Shown in pieces: positions 28,725 to 36,477 of a stretch of 64,000 nt of DNA. The notes below the pieces were generated by a model. The model made no database searches and was not told the DNA's origin. It saw only the letters and a list, made by a program, of their open reading frames with translations. A program made the position numbers and the translations under genes. The stretch is taken from contig JAFXAB010000046.1 in the NCBI GenBank assembly GCA_017522135.1, positions 21,556 to 85,555 of the forward strand. The letters are read 5' to 3'. The number at the start of each line of letters is the position of its first letter. Position 1 is the first letter of the stretch. The stretch is from Bacteroidaceae bacterium (lineage in GTDB: Bacteria; Bacteroidota; Bacteroidia; Bacteroidales; Barnesiellaceae_A).

Positions 28725-30131
28725 ATGTTTTCAGCACAAACCTATGCCGACCGTCGCGCTCGTCTACGCCGCATGGTAGGCAACGGAATAATCATTCTTA
28801 ATGGCAACCTCGATACAGCTATCAATGCTCCCGAGAACGCAATGGCTTTCCGCCAAGAATCATCATTCCTATATTACTTTGGTCTCGATGTGGCGCGTCT
28901 CGTGGGTGTTATGGACTGTGACAACGACTGCGACACCCTCTTTGGCAACGAAGTGACTATCGACGAAATGATATGGACAGGACCACTGCCATCGATGGCC
29001 GAGCAAGCCGCACAGGTAGGCGTAACACACACCGCACCTCTCAATAAAGTTGCCGACATTGTAGCCGAAGCCCGTCGTCAAGGTCGCACGATACACTACC
29101 TTCCACAGTTCCGTGGCATGGAGTTGATATACATGTCTACATTGCTTGATATACCGGCACAACGTATCAATGAGACAGCCTCTCACGACCTGATGGCCGC
29201 CATTACCGTCATGCGCGAAATTAAAACCGAAGAGGAGATTGCCGTAATGGAACGCGCCTTTGAGGTGGGCTACAAGATGCACACAACAGCGATGCGCATG
29301 TGTCGCGAAGGTGTTATAGAACGTGAAATAATAGGAGCTATCAACGGTATAGCCATGCAATATGGTTGGGGTTGGTCGTTCTTCTCACACGTGACCCAAC
29401 ATGGCGAGATTTTGCACAACTTTGGTTGCGACTTCCCGTTGGAGAATGGCAAGTTGCTACTTGTCGATGCAGGAGCCGAGTTGGCAGGCGGATATTGCTC
29501 GGATCATACCCGCACCTACCCCGTCAGTGGTAAATTCACCACCAAACAACGCGAAATATATGACATTGTACTACGCGCACACGACCATGTACTCGACATA
29601 GCCCGCCCCATGCGCTACATGGACTTGCACAACGCATCTCTACTCTCAATGGCACGCGACCTTACCGATTTGGGTCTGCTCAAGGGCAACCCCGAAGAGG
29701 CCGTTGCCGCCGGTGCAATGTTTATGCTCATGCCTCACGGATTGGGTCATGGCATGGGTATAGATGTACATGATTGCGAGGCCATAGGCGAGCGTGGCAA
29801 TGTATATAATTTCGACTTTTCACGATTTGCCCCTCGTGCAGCCGAGCTGGCATGTTGCACATACCGCAGCACATGGCAATTGCGTCCCGGAGTAGTAATG
29901 AGTGACGAGCCGGGTATATACTTTATTCCAGCTCTTATCGAACAATGGAAAAAAGAGGGCAAGTGCAAAGAATTTATCAACTACGACCGCATAGCCGATT
30001 ATTACGACTTCGGTGGCATCCGCATCGAAGACGACTTGATCATCACCGAAGATGGTTGCCGTTGCATCGGTGGCGACAAGCACATACCTATCACCGTAGA
30101 AGAGCTTGAGGCAGTCGTAGGTCGCGACTAA
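28725..30131 (+). CDS. pepP: Xaa-Pro aminopeptidase (M24B)
   Basis: 468 residues. N-terminal aminopeptidase P domain, then a pita-bread catalytic domain with the metal ligands in LLVDAGAE, SDHTRTYPV, GLGHGMGIDVHD, DEPGIYF and GIRIEDDLII. It removes an N-terminal residue preceding proline, in the cytoplasm. A TAACTTTG promoter box is at 28673-28680. Symbol follows common usage for this family in Bacteroidales. Confidence 0.92.
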   Translation: MFSAQTYADRRARLRRMVGNGIIILNGNLDTAINAPENAMAFRQESSFLYYFGLDVARLVGVMDCDNDCDTLFGNEVTIDEMIWTGPLPSMAEQAAQVGVTHTAPLNKVADIVAEARRQGRTIHYLPQFRGMELIYMSTLLDIPAQRINETASHDLMAAITVMREIKTEEEIAVMERAFEVGYKMHTTAMRMCREGVIEREIIGAINGIAMQYGWGWSFFSHVTQHGEILHNFGCDFPLENGKLLLVDAGAELAGGYCSDHTRTYPVSGKFTTKQREIYDIVLRAHDHVLDIARPMRYMDLHNASLLSMARDLTDLGLLKGNPEEAVAAGAMFMLMPHGLGHGMGIDVHDCEAIGERGNVYNFDFSRFAPRAAELACCTYRSTWQLRPGVVMSDEPGIYFIPALIEQWKKEGKCKEFINYDRIADYYDFGGIRIEDDLIITEDGCRCIGGDKHIPITVEELEAVVGRD

Positions 30132-30201
30132 AATTGGAGAGATACAGCGGTAGATGCACCAAGTCTACTGCTATATCCCTTTTTCTGGTATATAAGACAA
30201 T

Positions 30202-30240
30202 AACAAGGGCTACACCGCAAATTGAAGTGTAGCCCTTGTT
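30202..30240. terminator. Bidirectional hairpin between pepP and glyA
   Basis: Perfect 14-bp arms AACAAGGGCTACAC / GTGTAGCCCTTGTT between convergent genes; weak U-tract. Confidence 0.7.
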
Positions 30241-30261
30241 GTATCTATAAGATGCAGATTA

Positions 30262-31542
30262 TTACCAACCAAAGATGGGGTATTTGACCATAGTCTCGTT
30301 TACTTTCTCACGAACACTCTTTATTACGCTGTCGTTCTCGGGATTGGCGAGTACGAGGTCGATCATCTCAACGATTTCGCCCATCATATCTTCTTTCACA
30401 CCACGAGTAGTGATAGCAGGAGTACCTACGCGGATACCTGAAGTCTGGAAGGGTGAACGGGTATCGAAGGGTACCATGTTCTTGTTGACTGTAATATCGG
30501 CTTGAACAAGAGCCTTCTCGGCCACCTTACCTGTAAGTTCGGGATACTTGGTGCGGAGGTCAATGAGCAAGCAGTGGTTGTCGGTACCACCCGAAACAAC
30601 GTGATAACCTTTATCGATAAATGCTTGACCCATAACACGAGCATTGGCGCGAACTTGTTTTTGATACTCTTTGTACGAGGGAGTGAGAGCCTCACCAAAG
30701 GCAACAGCCTTAGCAGCGATAACATGCTCAAGCGGACCACCTTGCACACCGGGGAATACAGCAGAGTCGAGCAAAGCCGACATCTTGCGAATCTCGCCCT
30801 TAGGTGTAGTTTTGCCCCAAGGATTGTCAAAGTCTTTACCCATGAGGATAACACCACCACGAGGACCACGAAGAGTCTTGTGAGTAGTAGATGTCACGAT
30901 ATGAGCATATTTCAAGGGGTTTTCCAACTCGCCGGCAGCTATAAGACCTGCGGGGTGAGCCATGTCGACCATGAAAATAGCACCTATCTCATCGGCCAAA
31001 CGACGCATGCGAGCATAATCCCACTCACGAGAGTAGGCCGAAGCACCACCAATAATGAGGCGAGGACGCTCACGACGTGCTACCTCTTCCATTTGCTCGT
31101 AGTCTACATAACCTGTGTCTTGACGCACACCATAGTCGAGAGCTTGGAACATAAGACCCGAGAAGTTTACGGGAGAACCATGTGAGAGGTGACCACCTTG
31201 CGAGAGGTTAAGTCCGAGGAATTTATCGCCGGGACGAAGACATGCCATAAATACAGCCATATTGGCTTGTGCTCCTGAGTGGGGTTGCACGTTGGCCCAT
31301 TCGGCATTGAAGAGTTGTTTGAGACGATCAATTGCAATGTTCTCACTCTCGTCTACAACTTCACAACCACCATAGTAGCGTTTTGCAGGATAGCCCTCGG
31401 CATATTTGTTTGTGAGGCAAGATCCCATAGCTTGCATAACTTGGTCGCTCACAAAGTTTTCTGATGCGATAAGCTCAACACCTTTCAACTGACGTTGATG
31501 TTCGCGTTCGATAATGTCAAAAATGACTTTGTCTCTTTCCAT
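30262..31542 (-). CDS. glyA: Serine hydroxymethyltransferase
   Basis: 426 residues, full length. PLP-binding lysine in [13 protein letters not shown]; also [32 protein letters not shown] and the EVVDESE block. Converts serine and tetrahydrofolate to glycine and methylene-THF. Single-gene unit with its own promoter and hairpin. Confidence 0.98.
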   Translation of the reverse strand: MERDKVIFDIIEREHQRQLKGVELIASENFVSDQVMQAMGSCLTNKYAEGYPAKRYYGGCEVVDESENIAIDRLKQLFNAEWANVQPHSGAQANMAVFMACLRPGDKFLGLNLSQGGHLSHGSPVNFSGLMFQALDYGVRQDTGYVDYEQMEEVARRERPRLIIGGASAYSREWDYARMRRLADEIGAIFMVDMAHPAGLIAAGELENPLKYAHIVTSTTHKTLRGPRGGVILMGKDFDNPWGKTTPKGEIRKMSALLDSAVFPGVQGGPLEHVIAAKAVAFGEALTPSYKEYQKQVRANARVMGQAFIDKGYHVVSGGTDNHCLLIDLRTKYPELTGKVAEKALVQADITVNKNMVPFDTRSPFQTSGIRVGTPAITTRGVKEDMMGEIVEMIDLVLANPENDSVIKSVREKVNETMVKYPIFGW

Positions 31543-31592
31543 AATATTATAATTAAGTGATTTATTGTAATCGCTTTTTTTAAACTTCGATG

Positions 31593-31622
31593 CAAAGGTA
31601 TGAATTATTTGCTATATGCAAA
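31593..31622 (-). promoter_or_regulatory. Promoter of glyA
   Basis: Minus strand TTTG (31622-31619), 18-base spacer, TACCTTTG (31600-31593): an almost ideal Bacteroidota promoter. Confidence 0.75.
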
Positions 31623-31644
31623 CTTTTTTTGAGTCGTTTCTGCT

Positions 31645-32505
31645 TTACTTATTGTTACGGACAACTATTTTCTTGCCATTGACAATGTATATACCTACAT
31701 CAAGACCTTTCACTTCATCGGGGATAGCATTATTCAACACTTTCACGCCTCTGATGTCATATACATCTACGCATTGTGCATCGTTGGTCACATTTTCGAC
31801 AGCTGCAGGTACAAAATCTTTCATAATCAAAGGATTTATCTCACCATCTATAATAAAGTTGCCACGAGGTATATGCAATGTGTAGTGACCATTGGCTATC
31901 TCTTTATCGGCAGTGAGTGTGGCTGTATTGGCACCGGTTATAGTAATGGTATATTGGGCGGCGCGAGTTGAGTTAAAGCCTTCATTTTTTATCAAATAGG
32001 GTGCTTCCACCTCTTCACCCTCGTTTATCAACAACTCCTCACAAGGAGAAACGGTGATATATACCGTATTGAGAGAAACTTTATCATCGGCAGTAATATC
32101 AAATGTTGCAGCAGATGTAGGCATACCCGGGATGGTATAATTGAGATTGAATGCTGCAACAGCCACACCATCCACTGTAATCATATCGTCGGGTATCTCT
32201 ATTTGATATTCTCCTGCATCTACAGTAGGATTCATCATCGTAAGGTTGATATAATCGCCCCATGCCGGGCCGCAGAATACATCTGTAACAAATACTTTGT
32301 TGTCGCCATTTATCATATAGGCTTTTATACCACCCACCATGAGCTCGGTTTTTACATCAATAACTTGCGCACCCTCCCATGTAATAAAAATATCGGTAAG
32401 AGTTTCTACTACCGAGCCATTGGCCGGCTCTACTACATAGTCTTGTGCATTTAGGGCAACAACACTCACTAATGAGATAAACAAACAGGTAATAAATTTT
32501 TTCAT
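31645..32505 (-). CDS. Secreted protein with T9SS sorting domain
   Basis: 286 residues: signal peptide ending ALNAQ, two Ig-like beta domains (residues ~22-120 and ~125-215; e.g. GEYQIEIPDDMITVDG and GHYTLHIPRGNFIIDGEI are parallel strands), and a C-terminal tail with the T9SS type A pattern (CVDVYDIRGVKVLNNA ... GLDVGIYIVNGKKIVVR). Likely exported to the surface; function not known. Confidence 0.75.
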   Translation of the reverse strand: MKKFITCLFISLVSVVALNAQDYVVEPANGSVVETLTDIFITWEGAQVIDVKTELMVGGIKAYMINGDNKVFVTDVFCGPAWGDYINLTMMNPTVDAGEYQIEIPDDMITVDGVAVAAFNLNYTIPGMPTSAATFDITADDKVSLNTVYITVSPCEELLINEGEEVEAPYLIKNEGFNSTRAAQYTITITGANTATLTADKEIANGHYTLHIPRGNFIIDGEINPLIMKDFVPAAVENVTNDAQCVDVYDIRGVKVLNNAIPDEVKGLDVGIYIVNGKKIVVRNNK

Positions 32506-32538
32506 AAGCTGATAGAATTTTATAGATTAAACAATTAT

Positions 32539-33105
32539 TTATTTTTTCTTTACCGACCAACCAAATTTGCCAATTTCGGCACCCAACTCGTGGTAATGTC
32601 CATGCGAATATACCATGAGATCGGCGCGTTGCATATCAAAGGCTTGAGTCTCGGGGTCGATATATTGTTTGTCGGCCAGAATATTCACAACATCGGCAAT
32701 GAACATATCGTGCGAGCCAAGAGATACTATCTCGCGCACCTTACACTCGATACTCAGGGGCGACTCTTCGATATAGGGCGATCGCACTTCGATACCGGGA
32801 CAAGGTGTCAAGCCGGTCTCTTTCCATTTATCGTAGTCACGACCCGAACGCACACCGCACCAGTCTGTAGCTCGTGCCATAGCTACGGTCGTGAGATTGA
32901 GGGTAAACTCCATATTGCGCTTTATAAGCTCGTAGGAGTGACGCTCTGGACGGATAGAGACATAACACATGGGAGGATTGGTACAGAGTGTACCTACCCA
33001 TGCGGCAGTGAAAATGTTATAATCGTCGGGCGTAGAACCACTACTTACCAATATGGCTGGTAAAGGATATATAAGTGTACCCGGCTTCCAAATCTCTTTC
33101 TTCAT
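32539..33105 (-). CDS. Flavin reductase family protein
   Basis: 188 residues. The split-barrel FMN-binding fold of the flavin reductase/DIM6 family is seen in YPLPAILVSSG, FTAAWVGTLCTNPPMCYVSI and RPERHSYELI, with LGSHDMFIADVVNI in the second half. Likely an FMN-dependent oxidoreductase; substrate unknown. The ATG at 33105 overlaps the pyrI stop (TAATG), so it is translationally coupled to the pyrimidine operon, although no pyrimidine role is known for it. Confidence 0.88.
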   Translation of the reverse strand: MKKEIWKPGTLIYPLPAILVSSGSTPDDYNIFTAAWVGTLCTNPPMCYVSIRPERHSYELIKRNMEFTLNLTTVAMARATDWCGVRSGRDYDKWKETGLTPCPGIEVRSPYIEESPLSIECKVREIVSLGSHDMFIADVVNILADKQYIDPETQAFDMQRADLMVYSHGHYHELGAEIGKFGWSVKKK

Positions 33106-33566
33106 TAACAAATTTCGATTTTATTGGCTGTAATGGTGCGATTGCAATAGCGACAAGTTACCTCCAATGGCTGTCGGCTTGTTACATGAAATACCGTATC
33201 CATCGGCTCATTATTACTTACGCACTTGGGGTTGTTACAACGAATTATCCCACGCAAGGTGTCATGCAACGTAATATTGTACTTCTCTACTACCTTATAG
33301 TCGCGTATAACATTGATGGTAGCATCGGGTGCTATAAGGGCTATCTTGTTTATCTCTTCGTCTCGAAAGAAATAATCGGCTACCTTGACGATACCCTTCT
33401 TACCAATCTTTCCGCTATGGAGGTTGTTGCCGATGGTAATACTATTGCCGAGAGTATCAAGTTTGAGCATAGAAACAACCTTGAAGAGTTGTTCTGAAGG
33501 AATTCGGTCTATAACTGTGCCATTTTCGAGTGCCGCAACAGCAAGTTCTTTTTTTATCGTACTCAT
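33105..33566 (-). CDS. pyrI: Aspartate carbamoyltransferase regulatory chain
   Basis: 153 residues. N-terminal allosteric domain (VAALENGTVIDRIPS, IGNNLHSGKIGKKGIVKV) binds nucleotides; the C-terminal zinc site uses four cysteines in CNNPKC and CRYC. Assembles with PyrB into the regulated ATCase holoenzyme. It starts 24 bases after the pyrB stop. Confidence 0.97.
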   Translation of the reverse strand: MSTIKKELAVAALENGTVIDRIPSEQLFKVVSMLKLDTLGNSITIGNNLHSGKIGKKGIVKVADYFFRDEEINKIALIAPDATINVIRDYKVVEKYNITLHDTLRGIIRCNNPKCVSNNEPMDTVFHVTSRQPLEVTCRYCNRTITANKIEIC

Positions 33567-33590
33567 TACATTTATCTTTTAGATAGGTGA

Positions 33591-34508
33591 TTATTCGACA
33601 TCTATGCCCAACACTTTGCATATAATAGCTTGGCGGGCAAAGAGTCCGTTCTTGGCCTGTTGAAAATAGTATGCTTTAGGGTTGCTATCGACATCGTAAG
33701 CAATCTCATTGACACGTGGCAGAGGGTGCAATACGCGCAAGTTGGGCTTGCTGTTGGCCAACATGCTGTTATGAAGTATATATACATCTTTTACTCGCTC
33801 ATACTCCATAAGGTCGGTAAAACGCTCGCGTTGCACCCGAGTCATATAGAGAATATCGGCCTGATTGATAACCTCTTCCGAGAAATCGCTATGCTCATAA
33901 TAGGGTATATTGTGATCTTCGCAAAATATCTTATACTCTTGAGGCATCTTCAACTCATCGGGTGCCACAAAGTGAAATGTGGGATTGAAATGCGACATAG
34001 CCTGCAACAAGGAGTGTACGGTGCGTCCATACTTCAGGTCGCCCACCATTGTGATATTGAGATTTTCGAGTGTACCTTGTGTCTTGTATATAGAATATAG
34101 GTCGAGCATGGTTTGTGTAGGGTGCTGATTGGCTCCGTCACCGGCATTGATAATGGGCACTGACGACACCTCTGATGCATACCGGGCTGCTCCCTCAAGA
34201 TGATGGCGCATTATGATGAGGTCTACATAATTGCTCACCATCATAATGGTATCTTTGAGTGACTCGCCCTTTGAGGAGCTGCTTGTCGCTGCATCACTGA
34301 AACCTATGATACGTCCTCCCAAACGATTTACGGCCGTCTCAAAACTGAGTCGCGTGCGGGTTGATGGCTCAAAAAACAGTGTTGCTACAACCTTGCCTTC
34401 CAACACTTTGCGATTGGGGTTTTCTTCAAAGCTACGCGCTTTCTCCAGCAATTCCATAATCTCTTCTTTGCTGAAATCATTGATTGAAACAAGACTCTCA
34501 CATTTCAT
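33591..34508 (-). CDS. pyrB: Aspartate carbamoyltransferase catalytic chain
   Basis: 305 residues. The carbamoyl-phosphate site [13 protein letters not shown], the catalytic 80s loop ([11 protein letters not shown]) and the [12 protein letters not shown] block are intact. It commits aspartate to pyrimidine synthesis. The gene follows a leader with a translated peptide and an intrinsic terminator (34513-34674), which points to regulation by attenuation. Confidence 0.98.
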   Translation of the reverse strand: MKCESLVSINDFSKEEIMELLEKARSFEENPNRKVLEGKVVATLFFEPSTRTRLSFETAVNRLGGRIIGFSDAATSSSSKGESLKDTIMMVSNYVDLIIMRHHLEGAARYASEVSSVPIINAGDGANQHPTQTMLDLYSIYKTQGTLENLNITMVGDLKYGRTVHSLLQAMSHFNPTFHFVAPDELKMPQEYKIFCEDHNIPYYEHSDFSEEVINQADILYMTRVQRERFTDLMEYERVKDVYILHNSMLANSKPNLRVLHPLPRVNEIAYDVDSNPKAYYFQQAKNGLFARQAIICKVLGIDVE

Positions 34509-34512
34509 ATGG

Positions 34513-34674
34513 TTATGTATTATATTGTTTAGCTACAAAAAAACGACCTATTCGATGTTCTACTCGAATGGTCGCAGTGTCAATGGTAGTGTTACACAAC
34601 AAAAAACCGATAGCCCGACTCTCACTACAGAGTCCTCTACTTCTACGATTCACGATATTCTTTTTTCCTTTCAT
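34513..34674 (-). CDS. pyrBI leader peptide (53 residues, attenuation)
   Basis: ATG 34674 to TAA 34515-34513, encoding [15 protein letters not shown] through to ...RRFFVAK-type tail; 53 residues. An in-frame TAG lies 12 bases upstream of the ATG, so this is the first start in frame. The frame passes over a U-rich tract (34606-34601), then over the full terminator hairpin and its U-run, and stops 4 bases before the pyrB ATG. In E. coli, pyrL is 44 codons, crosses the attenuator in the same way and stops 6 bases before pyrB. There, low UTP stalls RNA polymerase in the U-rich tract so that the translating ribosome blocks the terminator. The same logic is inferred here. Confidence 0.7.
   Translation of the reverse strand: MKGKKNIVNRRSRGLCSESRAIGFLLCNTTIDTATIRVEHRIGRFFVAKQYNT
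34537..34574 (-). terminator. Intrinsic terminator (attenuator) in the pyrBI leader
   Basis: Minus strand: CGACC + ATTCGA, 8-base loop, TCGAAT, bulged A, GGTCG, then seven T (34543-34537). The U-run ends 28 bases before the pyrB start. It lies inside the leader-peptide reading frame. Confidence 0.85.
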
Positions 34675-34959
34675 AACACATACCTAAAGACTTCAACACA
34701 TCGTGCAACTGACATATCAAGGCTCTTTTTCACAACGCGTGTTGTACATCTTCGTGGTTAGCGCAAAGATAATGATTTTCTAACACAAACAACCTTTTGA
34801 CACCCGTTTTTTTACAGTTTTTTCTTACACTATCAACCCCCAATCGGGGTAATACAATTGTGTGTATGCCTTGGAGAGACTTCGGGCTCGTGTAGCAACA
34901 CCCTTACGGCATGAGATTGTGTATATTATGGAGCGTCGGTTTTGATAGTACTCCAACTA
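34675..34959. other. pyrBI upstream region (285 bp)
   Basis: Holds the pyrBI promoter (34764-34794) and about 80 bases of 5' leader with two tiny frames before the leader peptide. Further right, about 34824-34932, is a G+C-richer stretch with nested complementary pieces: CAATC/GATTG outside, ATGCC/GGCAT inside, then CGTGT/ACACG-like pairing, plus ACCCCCAATCGGGGT. This lies just past the stop of the DUF5106 gene and may be its terminator or a structured RNA; no known family is recognised. Confidence 0.4.
34764..34794 (-). promoter_or_regulatory. pyrBI promoter
   Basis: Minus strand GGTTG (34794-34790), 18-base spacer, TATCTTTG (34771-34764). Predicted start near 34757 gives a leader of about 250 nt before pyrB. 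Confidence 0.7.
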
Positions 34960-35700
34960 TCATTTTATCTCGGTTATATAAGTGTGAGCATCACGCAAGA
35001 GAATAGAGTGATTTTCATCGAGCAGATAGGTAGATGGAAGTGTGCGCAGGTCGTAGACATCCGACACATCCTCCGAATATCCTACCACCCATGTTGCAGG
35101 ATAGTGAACAACGGCTTCACGCCAAATTTCGGTAGGCTCATCGGGATATATAACCATTACAATCGTGCCATCGTCGATAGGAGTATCACGCAATGTGCCT
35201 TGCGTGATTATATGGTGGCGCAATGTGGCACACTCTTCGCACTCAGGGTCGTTAAAGATTATAAGTATTTTATGTCCGCGATGGTTGTGCAGAGTGTTCT
35301 CGTTTCCGTCGACATCGTAATACACAAAGTCTGTTGCAATATCGCCTTCATTATTTTCACACAACGACTCGTACATATACCTATACCGCAACAAAGCCAA
35401 CTCATCGTCGCCCGATTGCAATAGTCGCTCCAGCAACAAGCGATAGGTAGCACGCCCCTTGGGGGTACTATAGGGTGGATATAGTATCTTCTGAGCCTGC
35501 GCAGCATAGGCAAGCATATCCGACTGAGGTATAGAATCGACCCACGCTTGTGCCATCGATTTACACTCCTCAACAGTGAGTTTCTCTTGTTGCGCAGCAA
35601 TACACTGTATATCGGCAACGATAGAATCGACCGAGGTGTGCGCTTGTGCCATACACAGCACCGATGCAATGCAAAATAATGTTATAAGATATCTTTTCAT
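34960..35700 (-). CDS. DUF5106 / thioredoxin-like exported protein
   Basis: 246 residues with a signal peptide (ends AQAH). N-terminal half is helical and matches DUF5106 (CKSMAQAWVDSIPQSD); C-terminal half is a thioredoxin-like domain (HKILIIFNDPECEEC, then a cis-Pro region LPSTYLLDEN). The active-site-like motif is CEEC rather than CxxC of classical thioredoxins, which still spaces two cysteines by two residues. Probably a periplasmic thiol-active protein. It follows the SGNH hydrolase gene by 3 bases, so they are co-transcribed. Confidence 0.8.
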   Translation of the reverse strand: MKRYLITLFCIASVLCMAQAHTSVDSIVADIQCIAAQQEKLTVEECKSMAQAWVDSIPQSDMLAYAAQAQKILYPPYSTPKGRATYRLLLERLLQSGDDELALLRYRYMYESLCENNEGDIATDFVYYDVDGNENTLHNHRGHKILIIFNDPECEECATLRHHIITQGTLRDTPIDDGTIVMVIYPDEPTEIWREAVVHYPATWVVGYSEDVSDVYDLRTLPSTYLLDENHSILLRDAHTYITEIK

Positions 35701-35703
35701 ATA

Positions 35704-36333
35704 CTATTCTGCCAAATAAGGTTTCAACAATCTCGCCCACAGTGCATAGCCACACCCTGTCAGATGTAAACCATCGGTTGTATAAACTGCCGACAATACC
35801 CCCGAAGATGGCTCAACAAAATGGTCGTATAATTCTATATACGTATAGTGGTGTGCCGATGCCGATGCTTGCAACACACAGTTGATAGACGTTACCACCG
35901 CCTCTTTACCGGCAAGCGTCGAGTAATGATATGAAGCATCAAAGGGCAACAGACTGTGCACATACATACGCGTAACAGGCGACAATTCGTGCATATAATC
36001 GACAAGAGCTACTATGGCTTGTGCTATAACTTCCGGAGCTATATTATGCGACACATCGTTTATACCCACCATTATAAACACCTTGTCGGGATGACTGTTC
36101 ATGATAGTTATGACACGTTGTCGCACACCCTCAACCGTATCACCATTGATACCACGATTTTTCACGCGACAGTCACCCAGCAGTTCGTGCCACTCGCAAC
36201 AGTTTATCAGGCTATCCCCCAGCATAATAATGTCGCCGACACACACGTCGAGGTGAGCAAAGTGCGACACCCTGCGACGATACAAATCATCCGGCTCAAA
36301 TGACGATATAGAGATATTTTCATCGTAAGACAT
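35704..36333 (-). CDS. SGNH/GDSL-family hydrolase
   Basis: 209 residues from ATG 36333. Block I IIMLGDSL (catalytic Ser41), block II NRGINGDTVEG, block III GINDVSHN and block V DGLHLTGCGYALW (Asp/His) are all present, so the enzyme should be an active esterase or acyl-hydrolase. No signal peptide, so likely cytoplasmic. A strong promoter sits only 4 bases before the ATG, so the transcript may be leaderless. The longer frame to 36402 would read through the promoter and is rejected. Confidence 0.85.
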   Translation of the reverse strand: MSYDENISISSFEPDDLYRRRVSHFAHLDVCVGDIIMLGDSLINCCEWHELLGDCRVKNRGINGDTVEGVRQRVITIMNSHPDKVFIMVGINDVSHNIAPEVIAQAIVALVDYMHELSPVTRMYVHSLLPFDASYHYSTLAGKEAVVTSINCVLQASASAHHYTYIELYDHFVEPSSGVLSAVYTTDGLHLTGCGYALWARLLKPYLAE

Positions 36334-36337
36334 AGGG

Positions 36338-36368
36338 CAAATGTAATGTTTTGATTTTGCAACTCCAA
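36338..36368 (-). promoter_or_regulatory. Promoter abutting the SGNH hydrolase start
   Basis: Minus strand TTG (36368-36366), 20-base spacer, TACATTTG (36345-36338), then CCCT and the ATG at 36333. The predicted transcription start falls on or beside the start codon. Confidence 0.65.
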
Positions 36369-36477
36369 GCAATTCGGCATTTTTTACTACCTTTGCAAGC
36401 AATCGCGCACGAGTGCATGCGCGTAACGATTTGGAGCATTGACTTATAAGGTTTTACACCAACACAACAAATTGTAA

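Noticed and set aside
34824..34935. tRNA-like gene in the structured patch
   Set aside because: No anticodon arm, no TTC-loop sequence and no proper acceptor stem could be built.
36417..36449. Threonine-type leader peptide before thrA
   Set aside because: The tiny frame (MRVTIWSIDL) has one Thr and two Ile codons and no terminator/antiterminator pair follows it.
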